Below, piece after piece: positions 13,457 through 19,427 of a stretch of DNA of 24,434 nucleotides (its first letter is position 1; the number at the start of each line of letters is the position of its first letter). Under the pieces are notes generated by a model that saw only the letters and a list, made by a program, of their open reading frames with translations, was not told the DNA's origin and did not search any database. Origin of the DNA: JBEKYD01 sp049509915 (lineage in GTDB: Bacteria > Acidobacteriota > Terriglobia > Bryobacterales > Bryobacteraceae); contig JBEKZL010000086.1 of assembly GCA_049509915.1 (NCBI GenBank), positions 1 through 24,434 of the forward strand. Reading direction: 5' to 3'. Made by a program: the position numbers and the translations under genes.

Positions 13457-14023
13457 ATGGAGTCCATGCCGTTCTTCCTGTATCGCATCGAAGAAGACCA
13501 CTTCGTTCACGTTCGTAGCAATGTTGTCTTGGCGGGCTTGAACGGGCCATTTTGCTGTGCGGCCCGCCGTGTGCCTACGGCTCCAGAGTGGGAGCTTTCA
13601 GAGAACGCATTGGTCAGTTCGTATGGCGTCGATCCAGAAAACCATGCCGTCATCATCGACCTTGCGCCAAGGCGGAAAACAGTTTCCCTATACCGTCTGA
13701 AACACGTGTGGGGCCATTCTGCGAATGAATGGACGCAGTTGGCGCTGGAGCTTGAAGGACTTTGCGTGGACGATGATCCGCCGTTGGGAGTGACACCGGC
13801 AGAGTTCAAGCACAGGTTTCCCGTCCTCCGGGAGCGTGGGGATCGAATCTATGAGTTCCTTTACGTCAACGGCGATGGGCAGACCGGCAGTTGGAGCTTC
13901 GGTAGAGTCGGCGGCGTCAATGCGCCACTACTGTGGGAGGATGTGTTCGATTCGTTTCTGAAGCGGATCAATCGGAAACGGCGTGACATTGACGGTGTGC
14001 CTCCACTTGGCTCTCTGGATTAG
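13457..14023 (+). CDS. Hypothetical protein, 188 aa
   Basis: This soluble protein begins MESMPFFLYRIEEDHFVHVR; an ATG three codons later is an alternative. It is largely beta in look (VHVRSNVVLAGLNGPF, HAVIIDLAPRRKTVSLYRL) with a later IYEFLYVNGDGQTGSWSFG segment and a basic end (FLKRINRKRRDID). There are no membrane spans or catalytic motifs. It diverges from the RHH-led operon, sharing a 129-base promoter region, and is followed five bases later by another gene. Family unknown. Confidence 0.7.
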   Translation: MESMPFFLYRIEEDHFVHVRSNVVLAGLNGPFCCAARRVPTAPEWELSENALVSSYGVDPENHAVIIDLAPRRKTVSLYRLKHVWGHSANEWTQLALELEGLCVDDDPPLGVTPAEFKHRFPVLRERGDRIYEFLYVNGDGQTGSWSFGRVGGVNAPLLWEDVFDSFLKRINRKRRDIDGVPPLGSLD

Positions 14024-14028
14024 GGTCG

Positions 14029-14304
14029 ATGCTGGTCAGAAGATTCAAGTTCAAACGCAACGGCGACAAGGACGGGTTCCACTGGACGGCGGAATCTGAG
14101 ATCGAACGCCCAGGCTTCTATCGTGGTTTTCACGCCGTGGGCAAGACCCGTGCAGACGTAAAGGAGTTCGCCGCCCTGGTGCGATACTGCGAACGAACCG
14201 GGAAACTGGAGCGGCTGTCAGAAATGCATCCGCCAGGGTGGGAGAAGCGCATGCAGACAACGTGGGGTGGGAACTGGTATCCAAACCACGGAAGAACAAA
14301 TTAG
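14029..14304 (+). CDS. Small basic hypothetical protein, 91 aa
   Basis: The protein begins MLVRRFKFKRNGDKDGFHWT, is basic and aromatic, with GFYRGFHAVGKTRADVKEFA in the middle and WGGNWYPNHGRTN at the end. An AGGG lies just before the ATG, and the upstream gene stops five bases earlier, so they form a two-gene operon. No family is recognised; the composition suggests nucleic-acid binding but no motif proves it. Confidence 0.6.
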   Translation: MLVRRFKFKRNGDKDGFHWTAESEIERPGFYRGFHAVGKTRADVKEFAALVRYCERTGKLERLSEMHPPGWEKRMQTTWGGNWYPNHGRTN

Positions 14305-14317
14305 TGGCGGGCTGTCG

Positions 14318-14346
14318 GACGAATTTGCGTCCATCCGAAATTCGTC
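14318..14346. terminator. Hairpin between convergent genes
   Basis: GACGAATTT / AAATTCGTC, nine-base arms around an 11-base loop that contains GTCCATCC, the half-site of the island's dispersed hairpin family. It lies between the plus gene ending at 14304 and the minus gene ending at 14345, as expected for a shared terminator; there is no long T-tract. Confidence 0.5.
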
Positions 14347-15301
14347 ATCCGTTCACGATTTTCCCGATCTTTCCCGCAATTGTCTGGCGAACGGGATCAG
14401 TGCGAATCTCCTGAAATTTCTGTAGCGCAAATTCCCCACGGTCAGCATCGGCGGGATCATACAATTCCGCCAGCATCGTGCGCCGTTCCGTTTCTTCGGC
14501 GGGAATATTCTGAACGGCAGCTACGAGCACCTGTCGAAGACGGCTCTCGATTTGGGCGCAATTTTCGATGAGCCAAGTTCGGCTCTTGTCGGCTAGGGGC
14601 GTCCCGTGGACGATGCTGGATCTGATGTCGTAGAGCTTCTTCACAGTGGTCAACACGGCCTGTTGCTCTGCCGGATCACGGGACACGAGCAAACTCGCAC
14701 GGCGACTCATGCGGCGCTTAGAAAAATCCATCTCAGGGACAAGTGCGGCTTCCAAGGCGCTGGCGTAGTCTACGATGCGATCTGCCTCCTGCCATTGAGG
14801 ATTGAATTCTGTGCTACCGCCGTACAGGAAGAATCGCCGTGCCACCGAAAACCATGCGGAATCCCATGATTGGCGCTGCCGGATGTCGGTGGCGAATGCT
14901 CTCCACGCATCGCATTCGTGAGGTCCGAATTCAAAACGAATAGCGGAGTAGCTGTTCAGATCGTTCATCGCCCGGTAGGGGAATTGAACGACCACCTTCC
15001 CGCTTGGCTGCATGATCGCCTGTTTGACGAATGCAATATCACCGGCCTTGTACAGTCGGAAGAGAAGCAGAATATCTTCGATGTCGTTGGGGATGCCGCC
15101 GACTGCTGAACCGGGAGGACCGGGCGGTGGCACGCTGTAAGATTTCTCGAAGACCCAATCGTCCTGGTTGACATCTGACGAAGAAAACGTCTCCCGAAGT
15201 TCCTTGTACCGAAGTCCAACAGGCCGGATTGTGAAATCGCCAAAGTCAAGGCGATTCGTACCGGATTCGAGATTGCGGATCAACACGAACGCTTTGAACA
15301 T
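14345..15301 (-). CDS. HEPN-domain (ApeA-like) protein, 318 aa
   Basis: The C-terminal half matches HEPN proteins of the ApeA type: ADRIVDYASALEAALVPEMD, then RRASLLVSRD, then KKLYDIRSSIVHGTPLADKS. R227-x4-H232 (RSSIVH) is the HEPN R-x4-6-H ribonuclease motif. The first 160 residues are a variable beta-rich region (NRLDFGDFTIRPVGLRY; VVVQFPYRAMNDLNS), perhaps a sensor. HEPN RNases cut RNA during phage infection or act as toxins, and ApeA is a known single-gene anti-phage protein. AGGA lies four bases before the ATG. A small gene ends six bases upstream and may be its partner. The HEPN call is good; a defence role is inferred. Confidence 0.7.
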   Translation of the reverse strand: MFKAFVLIRNLESGTNRLDFGDFTIRPVGLRYKELRETFSSSDVNQDDWVFEKSYSVPPPGPPGSAVGGIPNDIEDILLLFRLYKAGDIAFVKQAIMQPSGKVVVQFPYRAMNDLNSYSAIRFEFGPHECDAWRAFATDIRQRQSWDSAWFSVARRFFLYGGSTEFNPQWQEADRIVDYASALEAALVPEMDFSKRRMSRRASLLVSRDPAEQQAVLTTVKKLYDIRSSIVHGTPLADKSRTWLIENCAQIESRLRQVLVAAVQNIPAEETERRTMLAELYDPADADRGEFALQKFQEIRTDPVRQTIAGKIGKIVNG

Positions 15302-15307
15302 CAGATC

Positions 15308-15562
15308 CTACTCAGAGTCCTGCTGTAAAGCGGCGAGGGCGTCTTCAACACTTTCGTAGTGGCCGGTCCAATCAGTCTGCGTATTGTCTGCGTTGATTCG
15401 CATGATGCGCCAGTCGTTCCGATTTGGTGCTCCAAAGTTGGCAATTCTCGCAGTCCTACCATCCGGCATTCCGCCGATCCTGTAGCCAGTCACCTGTCCA
15501 CCTGCGAAAACCGGCCCATCACGCAGCCACATGTCTTCGTGCAGTGTGAAGGTATAATTCAT
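15308..15562 (-). CDS. Small hypothetical protein upstream of HEPN gene, 84 aa
   Basis: The protein begins MNYTFTLHEDMWLRDGPVFA, preceded by GGAGAG at good distance. The first part appears beta-rich (QVTGYRIGGMPDGRTARIAN) and the end helical and acidic (YESVEDALAALQQDSE). A TACAAT -10-like box lies at 15579-15584 on the complementary strand. It stops six bases before the HEPN gene, so the pair forms an operon; an inhibitor or sensor for the HEPN protein would fit, but there is no direct evidence. Family unknown. Confidence 0.65.
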   Translation of the reverse strand: MNYTFTLHEDMWLRDGPVFAGGQVTGYRIGGMPDGRTARIANFGAPNRNDWRIMRINADNTQTDWTGHYESVEDALAALQQDSE

Positions 15563-16052
15563 GCGCTCTCCAGAAGCAATTGTAGCGAAGGCTACTGATC
15601 CCGAATCGAGAATTTTCCTCAGACGAGGACGAGTCGCCTAGCGGAAGACTTGGGCTATACGCCCACAGGGTGTCCACCATTCCAAAGGCAACAGGTCTTC
15701 GAGACACGTGAACATCTTAACGCAAACGTGTTTCGGCCATGCTGGAGCACATCGGGGCAGCCCTACGGGTTGGCCGTCGCCGGGTATGCTGCGAGTTCAG
15801 CCGGGTGGGACGGAGCCATCTGAGAGCTTCCGGTGAGGCGTGGCGGGGCATTCCAGCGCCGTTGTACGACTCTGGGGAATAGATGTATCATTCTGTTGAT
15901 GTCCACCCTTTTCGTAAGCGCTTTTCCGTCATGGAGAAGGGAACTCCAGACTTGTAAGAAATCTGTAAGGTAGACGGGCTGGAATAGCGACTTCGGCTCG
16001 TGTAGCTCCCAAATAAATCAGCAAGTTGAAACGAGACAGTCTCATTCGGCAA
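15563..16052. other. Intergenic island end, about 490 bases, no gene seen
   Basis: No open frame with a ribosome site or protein-like composition was found. Just before the attachment remnant is a short palindrome GAGAC-A-GTCTC (16033-16043) and direct repeats of TGTAAG near 15960. This stretch separates the last island gene from the tmRNA-like end and could hold recombinase-binding sites. Confidence 0.45.
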
Positions 16053-16075
16053 TTCAACTCCCCCCGCCTCCACCA
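16053..16075 (+). other. Putative attachment-site remnant: 3' end of a tmRNA (or tRNA)
   Basis: These 23 bases start TTCAACTCC (T-loop plus 3' side of a T-stem) and end CGCCTCCACCA (3' acceptor strand and CCA), as in many tmRNA genes. The bases to the left do not pair as a T-stem and no upstream RNA gene is present, so only the 3' end survives. This is the pattern left at the distal junction when an island inserts into the 3' end of such a gene in this orientation. It also coincides with the composition change. Confidence 0.6.
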
Positions 16076-16130
16076 TACTGCCATTGTCTGTCGACCGCAG
16101 CCTTCACCGCGCAAGAAATGCGTCGGAAAC

Positions 16131-16206
16131 GGGGACAGACGCATTTTTCGGGTTCGCGCCAAACACGCCGGAGGTTTTTCGAAAAAATGCCCCTGTCCTC
16201 GGTTTC
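16131..16206. repeat. Palindromic repeat GGGACAGACGCATTTTT family, copy A
   Basis: The left arm GGGGACAGACGCATTTTTCG (16131-16150) is followed by a centre with CACGCCGGAGG and an imperfect right arm with GAAAAAATGC and CCTGTCC. A truncated piece of another right arm (AAGAAATGCGTC) lies immediately before it at 16113-16124. Confidence 0.75.
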
Positions 16207-16266
16207 CCCGGTCCAGCGCGCAGTCAAAGAGAGGAATCCTCCGAGGCTTCCCCAGTACGTGGCAGG

Positions 16267-16364
16267 ACAGACGGGGACGGACAGACGGGGACAGACGCAT
16301 TTTTCGGGAGCGCTCCAGCCACGCCGGAGGCTTTTCCCAAAAAATGCGTCTGTCCCCCGTTTCC
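16267..16364. repeat. Palindromic repeat GGGACAGACGCATTTTT family, copy B
   Basis: Perfect 17-base arms: GGGACAGACGCATTTTT (16288-16304) and its complement (16340-16356), around a centre with CCACGCCGGAGGCTTTT. On its left ACAGACGGGGAC is duplicated in tandem with a 14-base period. Open frames across it (encoding TPEAFPKK-like peptides) are repeat-derived, not genes. It lies just downstream of the methyltransferase stop. Confidence 0.8.
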
Positions 16365-16371
16365 ACATGCG

Positions 16372-16980
16372 TCACTCCCCTGATTTCCTCTTCCTCATTA
16401 GGCAAACCCAAGCTCTCGGTGGGACTGGAAGGTGGGTCTCGAATTGGCTGGAAACCAGCGACAAAACCTCGAAGTACGGTTCGACCGCGCCAACGATGGC
16501 GCTGGCAGTCCGCTTTGGAGGGCCTTCGTTGAGGCGTTCGTCGTCGGCATTTCCAATCAGGCTGATCCATAAGCCGTTCTCGCCTAGATGACGGTTGACC
16601 TGCTTGGCGAAAGTCCGCCGTTCACGGGCGGAATCCAGCGTATGGAAGCAGCCCCGATCAAAGGCGAAAGCAAATGGCGCTCCCTCCACGTGGCTCTTGA
16701 GGAAGTTCAGCACGGCATACTTACAAGTGACATTCGCATTGGCAGCTTTCTCCCTGGCCTTCTCAATCGCAATCTCGGATGCGTCAACGCCGACTACCTG
16801 GAAGCCTTGCTGCGAGAGCCAGATTGCGTTGTCGCCGGTTCCGCATCCGATTTCCAGAGTCTCGCAGGGAGCAATGGGCGTAGCGGTCACGGCTTGAATC
16901 AGGTTGAAGTCCGGCCTGCCAATGTCCCAAGGGGCCGAGCCTTCCTTGTAGTGTTCATTGAAACGATCTTCGACCGTCAT
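16372..16980 (-). CDS. Class I SAM-dependent methyltransferase, 202 aa
   Basis: The start is MTVEDRFNEHYKEGSAPWD; the frame runs further upstream but only through a repeat arm. Motif I LEIGCGTGDNAIWLSQQG and the acidic turn VVGVDASEIAIEKARE define the AdoMet-binding Rossmann fold. FAFAFDRGCFHTL and NRHLGENGLWISLIGN fit motifs near the active site. The opening APWDIGRPDFNL is shared by TehB/thiopurine-type small-molecule methyltransferases. The substrate is unknown. The gene is bracketed by copies of the GGGACAGACGC palindrome on both sides (16267-16364 and 16992-17065) and reads toward the island end, so it may have moved or been rearranged with these repeats. Confidence 0.85.
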   Translation of the reverse strand: MTVEDRFNEHYKEGSAPWDIGRPDFNLIQAVTATPIAPCETLEIGCGTGDNAIWLSQQGFQVVGVDASEIAIEKAREKAANANVTCKYAVLNFLKSHVEGAPFAFAFDRGCFHTLDSARERRTFAKQVNRHLGENGLWISLIGNADDERLNEGPPKRTASAIVGAVEPYFEVLSLVSSQFETHLPVPPRAWVCLMRKRKSGE

Positions 16981-16991
16981 ATTGTAAAAAT

Positions 16992-17065
16992 GGGACAGAC
17001 GCATTTTTCGCGTTAACTCCAAACACGCCGGAGGCTTTCCCAAGAAATGCGTCTGTCCCCGTTTC
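16992..17065. repeat. Palindromic repeat GGGACAGACGCATTTTT family, copy C
   Basis: The left arm GGGACAGACGCATTTTTCG is followed by the centre CCAAACACGCCGGAGGCTTTCCC and right arm AAGAAATGCGTCTGTCCCC. It is nearly identical to copy B in the right half and in the same orientation. It fills the gap between cysK (stop at 17065) and the methyltransferase start. Confidence 0.8.
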
Positions 17066-18024
17066 TAATCCTCGAACATCCCTTCGAATAGCGCCGACGT
17101 CAAATAGCGCTCAGCCGCGTCCGGCAACACGGTGACAATGGTCTTGCCCTTGAACTCCGGCAGCTTCGCCAGGCGCACGGCCACGGCTGCCGCGGCGCCG
17201 CAGGAAATGCCGGCCAGAATGCCTTCTTCCTTCGCCAGCCGCCGCGCCATCTCAATCGACTCTTCGTTGCCGATCGTCTCCACCCGGTCCACCACGCTCA
17301 GGTCCAGCGTGTCCGGGATGAACCCGGCGCCGAGGCCCTGGATTTTGTGCGGCCCCGGTTTCATGGGCTGTCCCGCCAGCTTCTGCGAAATCACCGGGCT
17401 GCCCGCCGGCTCGATCCCCACGGCGACAATGTTCTTGCCCTTTGCCTGTTTGATGTAGCGCGCCACGCCGGTGATGGTCCCCCCGGTGCCGATGCCGGCC
17501 ACCAGCACGTCGATGGTGCCGTCGGTGTCGTCCCAAATCTCCGGGCCGGTGGTTTCGAAATGGACCGCCGGATTGGCCTGGTTCGAGAACTGCTGCAGCA
17601 ACACGTAGCGCTCGGGATCGGAAGCGCGGATCTCCTCGGCTTTGGCGATCGCGCGCGCCATGCCTCCCGCGCCGTCCGTCAGCACCAGCTTCGCCCCCAA
17701 CACGCGCAGCACCTTGCGCCGCTCCGTGGACATGGTGGCTGGCATGGTGAGCGTGATCGGGTAGCCGCGCGCCGCCGCCACGTACGCCAGCGCGATGCCG
17801 GTGTTGCCGCTGGTCGGCTCGATCAATGCCTTGCCCGGTTTCAGCACTCCCCGCTTCTCGGCGTCCCATACCATGGCCGCGCCGATGCGGCACTTCACCG
17901 AGTAAGCCGGATTGCGCCCTTCGATTTTGGCCAGCACCGTGGCTCGCGCGCCATCCGTCACGCGATTCAGCCTTACCAGCGGCGTGCGCCCGATGCTCAA
18001 CGAATTGTCGTCGTAAACCCGCAC
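17065..18024 (-). CDS. cysK: Cysteine synthase A (O-acetylserine sulfhydrylase), 319 aa
   Basis: It makes L-cysteine from O-acetylserine and sulfide in the cytoplasm using pyridoxal phosphate. The PLP lysine is K44 in NPAYSVKCRIGA, the substrate-binding loop is PTSGNTG (70-76), and the phosphate-binding loop is GTGGTITG (179-186). GISCGAAAAVA near residue 275 and the tail VTVLPDAAERYLTSALF are typical. NPAYSVKCRIG and the length point to CysK rather than cystathionine beta-synthase. The start is a GTG immediately after the TGA of the Rrf2 gene, so the two form a tight operon. The neighbour suggests regulation by cysteine supply. Confidence 0.95.
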   Translation of the reverse strand: MRVYDDNSLSIGRTPLVRLNRVTDGARATVLAKIEGRNPAYSVKCRIGAAMVWDAEKRGVLKPGKALIEPTSGNTGIALAYVAAARGYPITLTMPATMSTERRKVLRVLGAKLVLTDGAGGMARAIAKAEEIRASDPERYVLLQQFSNQANPAVHFETTGPEIWDDTDGTIDVLVAGIGTGGTITGVARYIKQAKGKNIVAVGIEPAGSPVISQKLAGQPMKPGPHKIQGLGAGFIPDTLDLSVVDRVETIGNEESIEMARRLAKEEGILAGISCGAAAAVAVRLAKLPEFKGKTIVTVLPDAAERYLTSALFEGMFED

Positions 18025-18450
18025 TCAGATCTCCCAGTTCAAGACGCCCTTGCTCTGTCTCTCCGCCCAGTCGCGCAGCAGTTCCCCGATGCTGGTGTGG
18101 TCGATGATGGCCGCCACCGCCTGGTCCACCCGGTCCCACATGTCGGTGAACGGCGTCTCCTGTTTGCCCCGGCCTCGCCCGGTGCCGTCCGGCGGGCCAT
18201 CCACGGAGCGAATCACCTCGCCCACGGTGATCGTATCCGCTGGCCGCGCCAGCAGGTATCCGCCCTCCGCCCCGCGCCGCGACTCGACGAACCCCGCTTG
18301 TTTCAGTCCCACCAGAATCAACTCCAGGAATTTCTGGGGAATCTTCCGCCGCCGCGCGATGTCCGCAATCTTCACTGGTTCGCCCGGTTTCTGCGAGGCA
18401 AGGTCCAGAATCGCTCGTAGCGCGTAATCAGCTTTGACCGAAGTCGTCAT
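18025..18450 (-). CDS. Rrf2-family transcriptional regulator without cysteines, 141 aa
   Basis: The N-terminus SVKADYALRAILDLASQ, the helix-turn-helix PVKIADIARRRKIPQKFLELIL and the wing GFVESRRGAEGGYLLARP are standard for Rrf2 proteins. The C-terminal dimer helix reads WDRVDQAVAAIID. It has no cysteine, so unlike IscR or NsrR it cannot hold an iron-sulfur cluster by cysteine ligands. The cysteine-free Rrf2 regulator CymR of Firmicutes responds to CysK by forming a complex with it. Its place directly before cysK, sharing an operon, suggests a CymR-like regulator of cysteine synthesis; that role is inferred. GAGGAG lies about 14 bases before the ATG. Confidence 0.88.
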   Translation of the reverse strand: MTTSVKADYALRAILDLASQKPGEPVKIADIARRRKIPQKFLELILVGLKQAGFVESRRGAEGGYLLARPADTITVGEVIRSVDGPPDGTGRGRGKQETPFTDMWDRVDQAVAAIIDHTSIGELLRDWAERQSKGVLNWEI

Positions 18451-18612
18451 ACGAACGGGGTAATCTCCTCTATCCCAACAGAGATTCTAGGTCAAACCGG
18501 AGCCGCACGCAATTCATCTTGCGCGCGAGATTCATGTAGCGCGCGACACCGAAATGGATGTCGCGTCTCAACCTTGGGCTTGAGAACAGCTCCGCACTTG
18601 GGCCCGAGAATA

Positions 18613-18800
18613 GCTCCGCAGGAGCGAAAGACAGTAGCCCACGGCGTAAGCCGTCGGGAGGACGGCGGCGTGAGCCCCGGAACGGGGCGTAAGATCGTTG
18701 CGCCAGCGTTGTTCCGCCCCGTTCCGGGACTGGAACATGGCGCATCGGGTTTCCGCACGGCTGACAACCCTGGGCTGTTATCTCTCGCCCTCCGGGCTGA
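18613..18800. repeat. Long dispersed palindromic repeat, copy 1
   Basis: The block begins CTCCGCAGGAGCGAAAGAC and ends near GCCCTCCGGGCTGA. Its inner inverted pair is GCCCCGGAACGGGGCG (18674-18689) and CGCCCCGTTCCGGG (18715-18728), with a further outer pair AGCCCACGG / CCTGGGCT. A close relative lies at 22140-22327. Open frames across it are not genes. It lies between nuoB and the rrf2-cysK operon. Confidence 0.8.
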
Positions 18801-18816
18801 CGGCCGCCCGCCACGG

Positions 18817-19371
18817 CTACGCCAGGTTGAGAACCTGTTTTATGGTGCCGCTCTGGTCCTGGATCTTCTTTTGCAACAGCAGCAACGCGTAAATCAACTG
18901 CTCCGGTCGCGGCGGGCACCCCGGCACGAAAACGTCGATCGGAATCACCTGGTTGACCGGAACCAGAGCGTAGTTGTGGAACACGCCGGTGGAGGTGGCG
19001 CAGGCGCCCATCGAAATCGCCCATTTCGGCTCCGGCATCTGTTGATACAAATGGCGGATCACCGGCGCCATCTTGTTCGACACTCGGCCGGCAATAATCA
19101 TCAGGTCGGATTGCCGCGGCGAGCCGCGAAACACCTCCGCGCCGAAGCGCGCGATGTCGAAACGCGAAGCGCTCATCGACATCATCTCGATGGCGCAGCA
19201 TGCCAGTCCGAACGACATGGGCCAGATGGAATTCTTGCGCGCCCAGTTCACCGCCTTGTCGAGCGAAGTGAGCAGGATGCCCTCCGAAGCCGCGGCGGCG
19301 CTGTTCGAGAACGTGTAGTCGTCGAGCTGCGCGAACAGATCTTCGGGGCCGCTGGCTAAGGGCTTTTCCAT
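18817..19371 (-). CDS. nuoB: NADH-quinone oxidoreductase subunit B, 184 aa
   Basis: This peripheral-arm subunit of respiratory complex I carries iron-sulfur cluster N2, the last carrier before quinone. The ligand pattern is intact: C58-C59 in SFGLACCAIEMM, C124 in MGACATSTGVF, and C152 in VPGCPPRPEQLI. The core RFGAEVFRGSPRQSDLMIIAG and DVFVPGCPPRPE are strongly conserved in the family. Length is normal for NuoB. The start is MEKPLASG, though GGAGG sits only one base before the ATG. It stands alone with no other nuo gene near, and diverges from malQ with a short gap, so it may be a second or stray copy of the subunit. Confidence 0.95.
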   Translation of the reverse strand: MEKPLASGPEDLFAQLDDYTFSNSAAAASEGILLTSLDKAVNWARKNSIWPMSFGLACCAIEMMSMSASRFDIARFGAEVFRGSPRQSDLMIIAGRVSNKMAPVIRHLYQQMPEPKWAISMGACATSTGVFHNYALVPVNQVIPIDVFVPGCPPRPEQLIYALLLLQKKIQDQSGTIKQVLNLA

Positions 19372-19404
19372 GCCTCCATTTTCGCATGGCGGACGGCACT
19401 CTTG

Positions 19405-19410
19405 TAGAAT
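19405..19410 (+). promoter_or_regulatory. Extended -10 element TGTAGAATC upstream of malQ
   Basis: TAGAAT preceded by TG, followed by C; the same nine bases occur before the gene at 21756. No clear -35 box is seen. A start of transcription here would place the 19428 ATG 18 bases after the box and favours it over the ATG at 19386. Confidence 0.4.
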
Positions 19411-19427
19411 CGAAGAGTACCCTCCCG

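Larger units (their letters stand above)
1..16075. mobile_element. Integrated genomic island (right part; left end outside window)
   Basis: This region differs from the DNA to its right. It is visibly lower in G+C, has short and often overlapping genes, and carries nucleases, a serine recombinase, a restriction-modification cluster and a HEPN gene. Its right limit is placed at 16053-16075, where the last 23 bases look like the T-loop-to-CCA 3' end of a tmRNA or tRNA with no matching 5' half, as expected for an attachment-site remnant. From cysK onward the genes are housekeeping and GC-rich. No tyrosine integrase is visible, so the integration enzyme is probably encoded left of position 1. The extent is inferred; the boundary sequence is seen. 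Confidence 0.6.

Noticed and set aside
16026..16591. Overlapping open frames on both strands with PEAFPKK-like repeats
   Set aside because: They are translations of the GGGACAGACGC palindromic repeats and the tmRNA-like end.
17347..18420. Long plus-strand frame opposite cysK and rrf2
   Set aside because: Antisense shadow of two confident genes; His/Arg-rich composition typical of such shadows.
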